Below, piece by piece: positions 34,801-47,885 of a stretch of DNA of 64,000 nucleotides (positions are counted from its first letter, which is position 1; every line of letters begins with the position of its first letter). The notes beneath the pieces were generated by a model. That model was not told the origin of the DNA and ran no database searches. It saw only the letters and a program-made list of their open reading frames with translations. The translations under genes and the position numbers were made by a program. Location: contig CM075670.1 of assembly GCA_037962975.1 (NCBI GenBank), positions 156,120,501-156,184,500 of the forward strand. Direction: 5' to 3'. This DNA is from Clitoria ternatea. Its lineage: Eukaryota > Streptophyta > Magnoliopsida > Fabales > Fabaceae.

Positions 34801-37800
34801 TAAAATTATGATGTTATTATGTAATTTGTAACTTAATTTCCAGTAAGCCCCACCATTAAAAATTTTATTGGTCGTGTAACAGTCGCCAGAGTCGTTTTGA
34901 GAATATTAAGCATCACGAAAGGAATTATCAATCGGACGATTCAACGTATATTTGTTTTCACTAATTTACAAGACGTAAGGTTATTAATTAATTATATATA
35001 TATAATGAAGGAGTTAAATAAAGAAATTAAATTTTTAGAAGGTTACCCAAAATGATATATTTGAAAAGTGTTTTAAAGATCAAAGAAAAAGAGAACATGG
35101 TAAGTTAATTAAATAAATTAAATTTGTACTTGTAAGGACCTTTTCAAAATTTTGGTACTAACGCCCAATAAAATTTCATAAGTTAAGAAAAGAAGAAAAA
35201 ATGGAGTTTTAGTGTTAGAAATTATAAAAGAATTTTGTAACAAATTTAGTGACCACTTTGGTGACCACTTAAGATAGAATAAAAAGTGACTTTAAGCACT
35301 TGATTAAATGGAATGAATTTGGTAAAAGAAATTGAGTAGGAAATAAAATTTTGGGTTAAATATTTTAATAGATTGATTAGGCTAAGAATGAAAAGAATTA
35401 GCTAGAGTCTAACTTGGAGTAAATTATAGAAAAAGATTTTTAGGGAAGGAATTACATACCTAAATAAAATAGGTCTAAAGTTTGAAAATCTAATAAAAGA
35501 AAACAATGTTAAGAGTTAGAAATCCTAGAAACCATTAAAATGTAAGTGAAGGGAATTAAAGAAGTTTTAGGCTTAGAGATATTAGTTAGTTAAATAAAGA
35601 GAAGATTTTAGGATTTAGACTTATAATAGAAAGGACCTTAGGAAATTTCAAAGTAAATGGTACAAATGCCCAAATAACAAAAGAATGAGTTTAGAAGTTA
35701 AGGAAGAAACAAGCATTAGAATTTTAAAAAATATATATTGATAACTAATGAGAGTAAGGGACATGGAGGAGATCTTTAGACTAGTAATAAAAAGGATAAA
35801 CTTAGAAATTAAATGTGACTTTAAAGGAGGAAATATCTTAAGTAACCAAGTGTCATCTTAGAGAAAATCAATCTTAGTAAATTAAATAAAGGTAACTAAC
35901 TAAATTAAATTAGTTAGTATAATTAGAAATAACAGGAATGGAGAAATCGTACAGAAGGATAATGATTAAAAATTTAGAAAGGATATCACTAAGGGTAAAC
36001 TTATGGAATTAGTAACCTAGGAAATAAATTGTTCATTTAGTAAAGGTTATTGACAAAGAAAAATAGTGAATAGTAAGACCACTAAAGGGTGACTCAAATT
36101 CCTTAATTGAAGAGTAATTTGAACTCCTAAATTAAGAATTAGAATTGGGTAAAAAAAAAAGGGGTACTAATAAATAATCGGATGACATAAGAAAAGTTAA
36201 GCTACTCCATAAAACATTGTTAGTTAAAGTATAAGATCTAAGTACCTAAGTTGATATTAAGCAACAGAGACCACTTAGTAGTAAGTTAGACTTCATGATT
36301 GGACATAAGAAGTTAAAATCATGTAATAAAATGATTAGTGCAATAATGATAATGAATAAATGAATAACTTAAGAGGAGTAAGAGAATCTAAGCTATTTCA
36401 TAAGGTACCTTGAATTAACACGTACGATCTGATGTCTAAATTAGTGGCAAATTAATATAACAAGTTTAATGCCAACAATTATGTTTGACTTGTTTGTAAT
36501 TAACGCTGTATGGAATTAGAAAAGTATGTTATCCTCTTGAATGTGTAATGCTACTGAATGAATATGTGTTAATTATATGTGATGAGTATATGTAATGAAG
36601 TATGTGATGAGTGTGATGTGATGACTTCTTAAGAACAATGGATGTATGTGTGTGCTAGTTGTGCAAGGTGCATATGTGATGAGATGTGTGATGTTTGTGA
36701 CAATACGTATATGCGATGTGATGTGATGAATAGCACTGGTATGATGCTATTGTATACTTGTTGATGTAGTATGGTTGTGAACATTGTATGATGCATGGAT
36801 AACAAGATAAGGAAATTATAGATAAAAGATTTGGAAAAGGGTATCAGTAGGGGTCTTGGAATGATTAGATATGAAAGTATGTGAGACTCAGATCCGAGAT
36901 GAAATATAGGCATTAAAGCGCTAATGTACCCAAATTGTTGAGAAAGTGTAAAACCTCACTTCATTCCTAAGTGTTGAGCACGTTACTATAATAAAGAAAA
37001 TGAGAAAATTTGGTTACACTGAGTAAAGAAAAGGACTCGACATTAGGAATGGAGGGGAGTCATTTGGGGGACCCTACCGAGGACCATTGAATAAAAATAA
37101 ATTATTGAATTATGCATCATGAATTGGAGTTAAGGAGGGATGTTGGAAAAATCCCCTAGAGCATACAGTGAAGGGTACACTGAAGAATCTACCGCGCCTT
37201 GATACCCGAGGGTAGTCTAGGGAGTATTATCGGAGGCGAGAATTCCAAGTGGCATCAGATTTATGACCGTCGCCGGACAGCCCATAGCAAACTCTGGTAT
37301 ACTTCGACAAGAGGCGGGATTTTCTATGACCGTGGAGTGCTCGTTCTGTGGTGATGTGTGATATGTGTGATTGGCTATTTTGATATTGGGACTGAGAGTC
37401 CTTACCCTTTTGTGAAAACCAAAACGAGGAGAGTTCCGGTCGCTCTAGTTGGGAAGGGGAGATAAGGGTGGCGTTGTTGTGCACATGGATATTGTATATG
37501 AGATTGTTGAGGAGGAGATGGGCCCACATGCATCATGATGACTAATAAAAGATTTGAATAATGAAATGAATTCATGCATTGCATTACTGTGTTGAAATTG
37601 TGATTGCTGGTTGTTTAAATATGATCTTATAGATATTAGTAACCTTGAGAGGTGATTGGGAAGATGGGAATGTTTAGCTAAGATGAAGAGTGGTGAGATA
37701 ACTTAGAGTGTATTTTAGGAATACTAAAGAGAGTGGGTGAGACTCGATCTTGGATTGTTTGTGTTGTATGTGGGCAGGTGTTGATGAGACACCTTCCCGA

Positions 37801-38170
37801 TTGTTATAGAGGTGAAGACTCACCTTTACAACCATTTTTCCAGACTTCCAGGTTGGACCATACACCGCAGAGGATCATACAGACTACGTATCGAAGATCA
37901 CATGAGCTCTTATTGGATCGAGGATGGGAAGATTAGGATAGATTATTTTATTTTCATTTATGAGAGCCTGCGTGCTCCTTCACTTATAGTATGTACTGTT
38001 ACTGTTACGACCATGTATTATATATGATATGTTGTATATAAGGAGTATCTGTTCCACCAAGTTTCCTTGTACCAAAAAAAAACTTCCATATTTTTCTAAA
38101 ACTCGTAACCTCTCAGTTGACCAGGATAATCTAGTGGAAGGGATTGTCCTAGTTAACCGAGGGTGTTACA
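31899..38170 (+). mobile_element. Very long solo LTR (6.27 kb) of a gypsy element, inserted in LINE ORF2
   Basis: TGTAACAACCCTGATTTTTG at the left and CCGAGGGTGTTACA at the right, flanked by exact 5-bp repeats TGGAA (31894-31898 and 38171-38175). No gag or pol is found inside and no second copy of either end, so it looks like one LTR left by LTR-LTR recombination. Its last 55 bases resemble the reverse complement of 43562-43616, so the two solo LTRs are relatives in opposite orientation. Large stretches (34600-36600) are AT-rich and featureless; 36540-36740 is rich in GATGTGATG. Short open frames have no family match. Confidence 0.8.
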
Positions 38171-38175
38171 TGGAA
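38171..38175. repeat. Target-site duplication TGGAA, right copy
   Basis: Exact match to 31894-31898. Confidence 0.9.
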
Positions 38176-38880
38176 CCTCATTGTCAGTTCTAATTTATCT
38201 CCAGTCGTTGGAGATAAGCAGGTTATGTTTTGGGAGCTTGTTCTGAAGCACGAGGGCATGCGGGCGGTATTTAGGAGCTTTTTTGAAAATAGTTTGGGAG
38301 TTAAGGTGGTTATTGAGGATGTCCATGATCAAGTTATTTCTATCCATATTAGTATTGGTAATTCTTCTTGGGTCCCAGGTGCTATTTATGCTAGTCCTAT
38401 CTTTAACGGGTATGAATTACTATGGTCTTACCTCCTTGTCTTGCGGAGTCATTTTCTTTGTCTATGGATCCTTATGGGGGACTTTAATGAAGTTCTTCTT
38501 CCTTTGTATCAGCGTGATATTTCTGATTTAGCTTGGCATCATAAGTTCCTTGAGGCTGTTGTCCAAGTTCTAAGTCGTGTGGTTTTTGATCATCACCTTT
38601 TGTTTATTTCTTGTTCTCTAGTGCATGAAAGGATGCCTAGGCCTTTTTTCGTTTCCAGGCTACATGGGACAAGGGCCAGAATTTGGTTGTTGATGCTCTC
38701 TGTGTTATGAAGGAGTAGTCTATTTGTTTTAATGAGGAATTTGGGACATAGTATCTTTAGGAGAAAGAAGCTGTTGGTAGCCCGCCTTAAAGGGATTCGA
38801 ATAATTCTTCTCTTGGCCTTGAATCTCTTAAAGCGAGGTTATTAGGTTAGTTGGAGGAGGTGTTGTTGTGGTACCAAAAG
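38176..38880 (+). pseudogene. LINE ORF2, endonuclease domain
   Basis: The domain nicks target DNA. The frame from about 38225 shows QVISIHISIGNSSWVPGAIY, ASPIFNGYELLWSYL and WILMGDFNEVLLP, the conserved heart of the L1 apurinic-like endonuclease (GDFNE carries catalytic residues). Frame breaks occur near 38540 and 38700. It ends where the Reina-like element is inserted. Confidence 0.85.
38876..38880. repeat. Target-site duplication AAAAG, left copy
   Basis: Exact match to 48716-48720; low complexity, but in register with both LTR ends. Confidence 0.85.
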
Positions 38881-39157
38881 TGATGCATTGCATAGTGGGC
38901 CACTTGTAGATAACTCAAAAAGGCCCATTAGGGAGACCAGGAAACCCAAATGGTTAAATGATTTTATTTAATTTATGTACCCAGTTTCTAGAAGCTTAGC
39001 TGTTAGGGTAAAATTTAGCCTCAATGAACCTCATATATTGTTTATCTTCCCTAGATAAGGGCAACATAATATTAATATCTTAGAGTATTTCTTTTTTTGG
39101 CTTGATTCTTCCTTCATCCTGTAGCTAGTTTTAATCATAGAAATATTAAGCCTATCA
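38881..39157 (+). repeat. 5' LTR of the Reina-like element
   Basis: 277 bp, followed by ATTTGGTGCTTTCATTG, a candidate primer-binding site. Confidence 0.88.
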
Positions 39158-39179
39158 ATTTGGTGCTTTCATTGCTCTC

Positions 39180-40860
39180 CTCATGCCTCTTAAACCCATC
39201 TATTCCAAAATTTAGAGGATGTCCGTCAAAGTATTTCTGAGAAATTGGGTCTCCTTCAAACTCAATTTGATAATCACAGGCTCACCCAGGATACCCGACA
39301 TCAAGCATTACAGCAAACCATGGATACACGTCATGATGCTATGACCAATTTCATGGGTGGTTTACTAGAACAGGTAGCCTCACTCCAAGTCCAACCATAC
39401 TAACAAGGTTCTCCCTCTACCAGCTCACAAGTCTCTTCCTCACCCATGCTACAGCTTTTCTTGCCTCCACAAACAGATCCATTGTCATCCCTTACTCCAT
39501 TCCCATTTCGATTCCTACCACACAACCTGCATCAACCATTGGCCTTACTACGAAAATCCCTACTTTTCCTTATCCTCCATATTTGGACCCACATACACTA
39601 TTAACTCCACTACTTCTCCTATTCCTCAACTGTCCTTTCCCCAATCCTCTTTTATAACCATTCCCTTTCCCTCACCATCTAACAACCAACCACTCTAACC
39701 CCCTAAGTTGGAATTTGCTCCCTTCGATGGTGCTGACCTACTTGATTGGTTATTTCAGGCGGATCAATTTTTCTTTTTTATCAGGTTCCTCCAGATCCTC
39801 GCCTACCCATGGTTGTTTTCTATATGCGAGGGGATGTTGTCAGTTGGTTTAAGTGGATGTATTAAAATCATCAGCTAACGGATTGGAACACCTTCGTAAG
39901 GGCCTTAGAGCTTCGATTTAGACTTTCTATATATGAAAATCATCAGGCTGAGCTTTTCAAACTCTACTAAAAGGGATGTGTTACTGATTACCAGACTCAA
40001 TTTGAAAAGTTATCTAATCGGGTTATCAGCTTACCCTTGATATATTGCTAAATTGTTTTATCTCTGGTTTATATCTTGATATTAGGCATGAACTAGCCAT
40101 CCTTTACCCTACTCACATTTCCTAGGCTTTCGGTTTAGCTAAACTAGTAGAATCTAAGCTCAAAGATTCTAGGACCTGTGCTCCTCATCCACAAATTCCT
40201 TTTCCACCCCCTTTCATAAATTCACCCAAGAGCCCACCTCCTAACCCCAACCTTCATCCCCTCCCTGTTAAATGCGTTACCCCATCTCAAATTCAAGAAA
40301 GGCGTGCTTTAGGCCTATGTTATAATTGTGATGAGAAATTTACCCCAGGACATAAATGCACCTCTAGCCATTTTTTATTACTCCTAGCTAATGATGATTC
40401 CCCACCCTTGAATCTCCCTCTGAACTTGATCGCCCCACCAACCCTGAAGCCATTAATTTTTAACTCTCCCCCCACCCCTTACTAGACAACCCTCCCCACA
40501 AACACTAAAATTCTAGGGATTTATCTCTGGCCTACCTATTTGTGTGCTTATTGAATCAGGGAGCTCCCATAATATGTTGCAACCCTGCATTGCCTCTCAC
40601 CTCAAACTCCTCAGTTAATCTATTCCCACATTCCCTGTGATGGTAGGTAACAGAGCCCATATTGTATGCTCTCGTTTATGCCCTCAAGTCCCTATTTCTA
40701 TTCAAGGACATGATTTCTCCATTTCCTTCTACTTACTACCTATAGAGGGAGTTGATATTGTCCTGGGTATTGAATGGTTACGAACCCTTGGCCCCATAAC
40801 TGCTAATTTTGCAATCCCTAGCAAGACCTTTTCCCACTAATTCCAGCCCATCACCCTCTC
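39180..40860 (+). pseudogene. gag: Reina-like gag and protease pseudogene
   Basis: Gag is in several frames (39180-40310). It ends in the zinc finger CYNCDEKFTPGHKC (40318-40359), typical of Reina-type gag. The protease follows: the active-site region reads VLIESGSSHNML (about 40545-40580), so the catalytic Asp is replaced by Glu (GAA at 40553-40555). The later protease block LPIEGVDIVLGIEWLRTLGP (about 40732-40790) is in frame within an open stretch 40637-40840. Several stops; not functional. Confidence 0.8.
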
Positions 40861-41159
40861 AGGAGAACCCAACACTTCCTTATTTCCCTTCACTTACTTG
40901 CAATTTTGCCACCTAGTGCACATAGATTCCATTGCTTCCCTCCATCTCCTTAATTTTCTCCCTACCTTGACACTATCCAAACCTTTCGAGTCACCAGACC
41001 CCCCTAACCCTTCCATTGTTAACCTACCCCAGCCATTTCCAAATTATATTATCCCACACCCCTGTGTTTGATAAACCCCAAGGCCTTCCCCCTCATAGAT
41101 CCCATGACCATTAAATTCCACTTCTCCTAAACACTTCCTTAATAAATATAAAACCCTAC

Positions 41160-42480
41160 AGATATCCCTAATTTTAGAAAAATGCAATGTCTCAATTAAT
41201 CTAGGAAATGTTACGGGATGGCATTATAACCCCTAGCAAGAGCCCTTTCTCTTCCCCTGTTCTATTAGTCAAAAAAGGATGGTTCTTGGCGTTTTCGTGT
41301 GGATTACCACGCCCTAAATGTTATCACTATTAAGGATAGGTTTCCTATTCCTACGATTAATGAACTACTAGATGAACCTAGATCAGCCACAATCTTCTCT
41401 AAAATTGATCTTCACTCAGTTATCACCAACTAAGAGTTCACCCCCAGACATTCACAAGACCATTTTTCATACTTGGGAAGGCCACTATGAATTCCTATTC
41501 ATGCCATTTGGCTTGGCTAATGCCTCTGCTACCTTCCATGCTACTATGAATAATCTACTTAAACCATTTTTATGGAAGTTTGTATTGGTTTTCTTTGATG
41601 ATATCTTAATTTATAGTTCCTCCCTAACTGATCATGTTCAATATTTAAATTTTGTTTTATCCCTCTTGGCTACTCACGGTTTCTTTATTAAATTATCTAA
41701 ATGTACTTTTGCTACCCCTATAGTGAACTATTTAGGACATACTATTTCATCTGATGGTGTTGCGCCAGACCCAAACAAAATATAAGCTATTCTAGATTGG
41801 CCTATTCTTCGATCTCTCTCGGCTTTACGTGGATTTCTCAGCCTCACTGATTTTTATTGATGTTTTATTTGTCAGTACGCCATACTCGCCGCTCCTCTCA
41901 TTGATTTATTAAGAGTGTCATAATTTGCATGGGATACAAGAGCTACAGAAGCATTCCAAATTTTATTTAAAAAATAGATTACTACTGCTTCTGTCGTAGC
42001 TCTTCTAATCTTCACAAAGCCTTTCATGGTCAAAACATATGCTTCTTTTGTAACCTTTAGGGCGGTCCTGCACCAGGAGGGTCATCCTCTTCCCTTCTTC
42101 AGCAAGCGCCTCTGTCTACGTATGTCTACGGCTTCAGCTTATGTTCACGAGATGTACGCGGTCATTAAAGCTGTCAAAAAATGGCGTCAGTATTTGCTTG
42201 GTAACCATTTCAAAATCATAACAGACAAGCAAAGTTTGAAATATTTCCTAACTCAAACTATCCAGACACCAGATCAACAAAAGTGGACCAATAATCTTCA
42301 AGGGTACAACTTTGATATTGTGTATAAACCTGGCCTTCACAATCGCGAGGCTGACGCCTTATCACGTGTTCACTCTGATGATTCCTTAATGCTCCTCACT
42401 ATCTCATCCATTATCCCAAACCTCATCAAATCTCTACAAAGGTATTACTTAGAGGACCCAAATGGGAAAATAATATTTTA
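41160..42480 (+). pseudogene. Reina-like reverse transcriptase and RNase H pseudogene
   Basis: RT pieces: VLLVKKDGSWRFRVDY (about 41265-41310), YEFLFMPFGLANASATFH and VFFDDILIYS (FFDD at 41591-41602), LSKCTFATPIVNYLGHTIS. There are frame breaks at about 41275 and 41410 and a stop at 41785. RNase H is open from 42026 to 42481: TDKQSLKYFLTQ, QKWTNNLQGYNFDIVYKPG, HNREADALSRV. Copies the element RNA into DNA in an active relative. Confidence 0.85.
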
Positions 42481-42481
42481 G

Positions 42482-43561
42482 TAAGCCAAGATAGATGATA
42501 CACAGTTCTAAATCCAGAATGGGTTACTCACAATAAAGAAAAAAAATTTTATACCTCAATGTCTCGATCTACGACCCAAGCTGCTGCAAGAATTCCACTC
42601 TACCCATACCACGGGTCACTCGGGACCAAAACTAACTCTGGCTTACCTGGCTACTTCTTTTTCCTGACCTGGTATGCAGAAGGATGTCAAAACTTTTATC
42701 AGAAATTTCTAAATCTACTAGGCTTCCAAATATGAGCCAATAAAAAAAGGGTCTCTTATAGCCATTACCTTTACCCACCAATGTCTGGAAAGACCTCAGC
42801 ATGGATTTCGTGACTCATCTTCCAAGCTCCATGGGCCACACAGTCATCTAGGTCATTTGGGACTGCTTTACCAAATTTGCTTACTTCCTAGCACTTCCAA
42901 CTCATTTCATAGCTCCAGACTTGGGCCAATGATTCTCTATTGAAATATGTCATCTTCATGGTATCCCGTCCTCCATCGTCTTGGATCGTGAACCCGTATT
43001 TCTCAACATATTTTGGAAACAACTATTCAAAGCACAAGGAACCAAACTAAAATTCAACACTGCCTATCACCATAAACAGATGGTCAAATAGAGGTTTTAA
43101 ATCATACCTTAGAAGGTTATCTACCCTGCTTTTGTGGGAATTAGCCCAAAACTTGGTTCTGTTTCCTCCACCCAGCCGAGTTTTGGTATAATACGGCTCA
43201 CCACTCCACGATTGGTGTATCCCCCTTTTGAGCCTTATATGGTCGTAGTCCCCCATCTATTCCAGACTTCGTCCCTGACATGGTCACCGTACCATCCTTG
43301 ACGGACGCCCTGCATGAACAACGCTTGATCCTCAAGTGTGCCTGCGAGTCTCTACAACGAACCAGGCAGAGGATGGTTGCACAAACAAGAATGCCCATCG
43401 CTAGGACGTCTCCTTCGAGATTGGAGATTTTGTGTGGCTCTGACTCAAGCCCTATCGACAGGCTTCACTAGTCCGACGACCTTCGTAGAAACTTGCTGGT
43501 AGGTTCTTTGGGCCCTTTTCGATCGTGTGATGCATTGGCCAGGTCGTGTATAAACTCACGC
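42482..43561 (+). pseudogene. Reina-like integrase pseudogene, upstream part
   Basis: Degenerate frames show HGIPSSIVLDREPVFLNIFW and TKLKFNTAYHHKQM (the D and H-P-Q region of the core, about 42955-43085). An Arg/Gln-rich C-terminal region follows (43290-43470). The frame is cut at 43561 by the solo LTR and continues at 48059. Confidence 0.75.
43557..43561. repeat. Target-site duplication CACGC, left copy
   Basis: Exact match to 48054-48058. Confidence 0.92.
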
Positions 43562-44679
43562 TGTAACACCCTCGGTTAGATAAGACAACCCTTCTATAGG
43601 ATCATCCTATTTAACTAAGAGTGTTAACAGTTTTCATAAAAAGTGAATATATATTTTTTTTAAATAAAAATGATGGCAGATCAATGGAAGCAAATAGTAT
43701 GTAATTCACATAGTCATCCACAAACTGTAAGTAATTGTACTCATAACAGAATGGAGCACGCAGGCACCCTTAATATTTATACAGTCATCTATGTTCTTAT
43801 TACAGATATCCTACTTTTAATGAGTACTCTCAGTTGGTTCAGCGTATTACTGTTCTTCGTATTCTGGTTCTTGATTTCCTAATTCCTCTGAAAATATTCA
43901 ACAGTAAGGGTGAGTATAACCCAAGACCCTGAAGGTCACCCGGTGCGGACATAATCCAGTCAATAGATAATATCACATAAATCATACAATTAACATATTC
44001 ATAATTATAATAATCAAGCATGTTGTCATGGAATGCATGAGTAGGGTTTATTATGATTTATCTTAATTAAGTCTCATGATGTATGGGGGCCCAATAAATC
44101 AATTCATCTTCATCTCATTCTTTGGAATTTCTCCATTCCATTCTAGAGCGATCAGGGTCCGCCCAAGCTCCCATTTTCATAAGGTACAAATGAACTCATT
44201 GGTTCTCATCATTGATTTATATATTTTTAGGACTTAGATCCCTGCGATCATAGTTACACTCCGTCATTTAGTCAAAGTACACTAGAATTGCATCGTCTCA
44301 CCCGACTATCAGGCGCGACTCTGTTGCCATTGGGTTTCCGTTCCAGTTGTACTCCCAAGATTCTTCATGGAGATCGAACGTGAGTGTCCTCCACTGTACC
44401 AAGTGTATGCTCTAGATATTTTTCTCCTTAAAAAATATTTTCATGATGCGAAATGCATTTCTTTTATCATTTGATTCCTTGGGTATCTATGTGTTTCCAG
44501 TCTCATATACTTGTTCATAAACTTTTGACTCATCAATTGTTTAGACGTTGCAAGTCATTTTATTGTCATATTAGAGAAAATATATATATCGATTATTTCC
44601 TAGTTGAAATTTATACTTTGTAAAGGGTAAAATAATATATTCCTTATTTAATTACTCATAATTAAAACAATATTAATAT

Positions 44680-44780
44680 CAATAATAATAATAATAATAA
44701 TACTAGTTAATAATAGTAAGAATAACAATAATAATAAGAATCATAATAATAATAACAATAATAATAATAATAATAATAGG
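44680..44780 (+). repeat. (AAT)n-rich microsatellite within the solo LTR
   Basis: Imperfect AAT/AAC/AAG trinucleotide run. Confidence 0.8.
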
Positions 44781-44849
44781 AACAAGAACAATAATGATAA
44801 TTGTAACCTTCCAATATTTCAAAAAGGAGTAAAGAAGAGTTTGGTAAAT

Positions 44850-45240
44850 GAAAATCCGAGTGAAAATGTCAAAAACCAAGTTTTCCGAGTGGAATAAGCT
44901 AAATACCGAGTAAAAATGAATTATTCAAGTAAAAATAAATCTGTTTCTGAGTGAAAATGAATTTTCCGAGTAAAAGAGTTTGATACCGAGTGGAAATGAG
45001 TTTTCCGAGTAAAATAAGTTATTTCTGAGTGAAAATGTTGATAACTAAGCTTTCTGAGTAAAATAAGTTTAATACTGAGTGCAATAAATAGGACTCCGAG
45101 TAAAATAAGCAGGATTTCAAGTAAAATCAAGCTGAGAGGATTTTCTGAGTAAAATAAATATGAATCCGAGTGAAATCAGACTGAAAGAGTTTTCTTAGTG
45201 AAGTTAAAAATGCTTTCCGAGTGAAATATAATTAAGAAAG
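44850..45240 (+). repeat. Short-repeat arm with CCGAGT motifs
   Basis: About ten CCGAGT(G/A)(G/A)AA copies at irregular 30-60 base spacing, plus decayed forms such as CTGAGTGAAAA. The reverse-complement motif fills 46320-47885. Confidence 0.8.
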
Positions 45241-45292
45241 AGTTCTGTCTGAAATATATAATGGTTTACCAAATGAAATCATGTAAAAGCGA

Positions 45293-45356
45293 TTGGATTT
45301 ATATAAAACTGATTGGATTTATATAAAACTGATTGGATTTATATAAAACTGAGCTT
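45293..45356 (+). repeat. 22-bp direct repeat, three copies
   Basis: GATTGGATTTATATAAAACT repeated three times in a row with almost no change. Confidence 0.9.
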
Positions 45357-46281
45357 GTTATCATTTATTTCATCACCTGTTTACAATTCTTTACTGGAAT
45401 ACACATAAATACCCATGATACTTAATATTTTCACAGTTCAGCATCAAACATACTCACTTAATCATCAAAATTTATAATAATCAATACAGATAATCGAACG
45501 TATTCATTGAATCATGGATTATAATGAGTAACACAGCCAATTGAACACATTCATAAAAGTATATATATATATATAACAGATATATAACAATTAAAGCATT
45601 TTAATTCACACAATTCCCGAATCTGTCCTAGAAAGGTGAGGACCAATGGTACCTTAACCCTTTCCTTTCACTTGAATTTCCCCAGAATACCCGAGAATAT
45701 ACCCCCTTACCTTAATGGAGTTCTTGGATGAGAAGAAAATGTTCCCTTCACTGTCCTTGCTTTAGTTCTGAGTGAGAAAATGGGAAATAAGAGAGGAAGA
45801 AACTTGTTTGCAGAAGGAGAAGGAGAGAGTGTTTCGTTGGTTCTGAAGGTTCGTAGAACAAGGAAGAGAGGGTTGTGTTAGTTTAATAGGGAAGAGGCAA
45901 GTGGGAGACAGCTTTCTGTGTGATTGGAGGAGTAGGTGAGAATAATGGAGCCTTTTGACTAATTCATTTGTCTGCTTGCTAAGTTTCGTGTGTGTGTGTG
46001 TTCTGAGAGTGAGAGTTAATGAGTGGTATGCGTTAATAATGAGAAAGCAAGTGGGAGACAACTTTTCCCGTGAGTGAAGGTTAGGTGAGGATAATGGCAA
46101 TTTCCCAGTCAGCTTTGCATGATAGAAAGGGAATATATAATAAAATATATAAAAGGTGACTTGATTGGATTAAAAGGGTTCCACTTTCCCTGCGGTTGAC
46201 TTGTGACAATCCTTTTTGGTTTATTTGGACAGGTGGACCAGTCAGCATTAGGAACGAAAGGAAGATGGCTGCAGTGGTCAT

Positions 46282-46315
46282 CTCGCTCAAGCGAAATCCG
46301 ACTCGCTTGAGCGAG
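46282..46315. repeat. Perfect 13-bp inverted repeat
   Basis: CTCGCTCAAGCGA and TCGCTTGAGCGAG with an 8-base loop; each arm is itself nearly palindromic. Confidence 0.9.
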
Positions 46316-46319
46316 TCAG

Positions 46320-47885
46320 CCAATCCTCGCTCGGAATTCCTATGAAACCGACTCAAATACTTGGTTTCCTCACTCAGTAGAATCTGTCCAGACCGATTTC
46401 CCTCTCACTCAGACTTTGACTCGGTGATTTGTTCTGAATCCGAGTCTTCACTCACTTGGATTCCACTTGGTAAACCTTCCAGAACCGACTCCCATCTAAT
46501 TGGACACTCACTTGGAATCTGGGGTTCCATTCACTCGGGATTGACCCAACATATTATACTTAGGCATTTATTTTTATCCACAAGGGTCACATAAATAATT
46601 CACTCGGCAAATGAGGTTATTCTACTCGGAATCCATAAACCCTCACTCGGAATATCTCCCAATCAAATGCCACTCGGCATATCCCAACCTTATTTCACTC
46701 AGGAGTATTCTACAAGTTCATCACTTGGTACACCATTCATAAATTAACTCATCTTCTGAGCAGCGTCTCACTCGGTAACTAATACCAAGACCGACCAACA
46801 CTCATTCGGCCTTACACTTGGCATTCATGCCTATTCTCACTCGGAGAATACCTTAGCCATTCACTTTTCAGGAGGGGTCTCCACAACCGTACGCCACTCG
46901 GTATTTATTCACCAGGTAAATCACTCGGACTTTATGAATTACTTAACCACTCAGGGAAAACTATTAAGTCAAGTCCCACTCAGACTCATTCCATACTTAG
47001 ACCCTTAGAATACACATTGTCTTATTCACTCGGAATACATTTATAACTCATACACTTAGAATATATTCAATCGGGAATGTACTTCACATTCATCACTCGG
47101 ATTATACTTGTATCACATACTTAGAATTTATTCCAATCTAACCCATTACAACAAATCTTCCCTCGGAAGGGATTCACTCAGGTTTCCACTCGGGCATATG
47201 CAAACTCCTTTCCCCACTCGGGTTTACTCATATTTTTCACTCGTTAATATTTAGGTCCATGATCACTCGGGAAATTCTCCCATCAAAGCCCACACAGTAT
47301 TTATTCATCTAAAGGGATTTCTCTCAGAATCCATTTAAGTGTTCTTCACTCGGAAAGGAAGGCCAAACACTATAGCCTCACTCGGAATCATTAACCTAAC
47401 ACTATTTCATCCATCAACACTTCTTACATAATTCAACAACACATTCCAGTCGGTAAGAAGCATCAAATCAACATAAAACATACTTATATATATTCTACTT
47501 GGAATGCTATCCCTTTCTTCACTAGGGAGGTCCTGACTTGGACAAACTCACTCGGATTGCACTCGGATATATCCCTGACTGAGTCTCTTTACTCGGAATA
47601 CTATAATCAGAGAAGTTTCACTCGAAAAAGGAAGCACTGGGCAAAGTTTGACTCGGAAACAAGTCATTGAAGGGTGTTTTGACTCGGAATTTTGACCCAG
47701 AAGTGGTTCTCTTGAACACACTTTACTCCACACCAGGATTTTCACTCGGTAGTATCCCTCTTGGTCATGTTTTACTCAGACATCATAACTCACACTCGGC
47801 ATTTCATCTTTCAGTCAGAATTTCTAATCCTTCACTCGGAATTTCTCTCTGTCACTCGGAACATAGCCCTTTTCACTCGGAATTT
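46320..47885 (+). repeat. Short-repeat arm with ACTCGG motifs
   Basis: About thirty TCACTCGGAAT-like copies, roughly every 50 bases. They are the reverse complement of the motif in 44850-45240, so the transcript could fold on itself. Confidence 0.85.

Noticed and set aside
45762..46594. Several 75-110 residue frames in the 4.49-kb solo LTR
   Set aside because: Low-complexity LTR sequence between the two repeat arms; no conserved motif.
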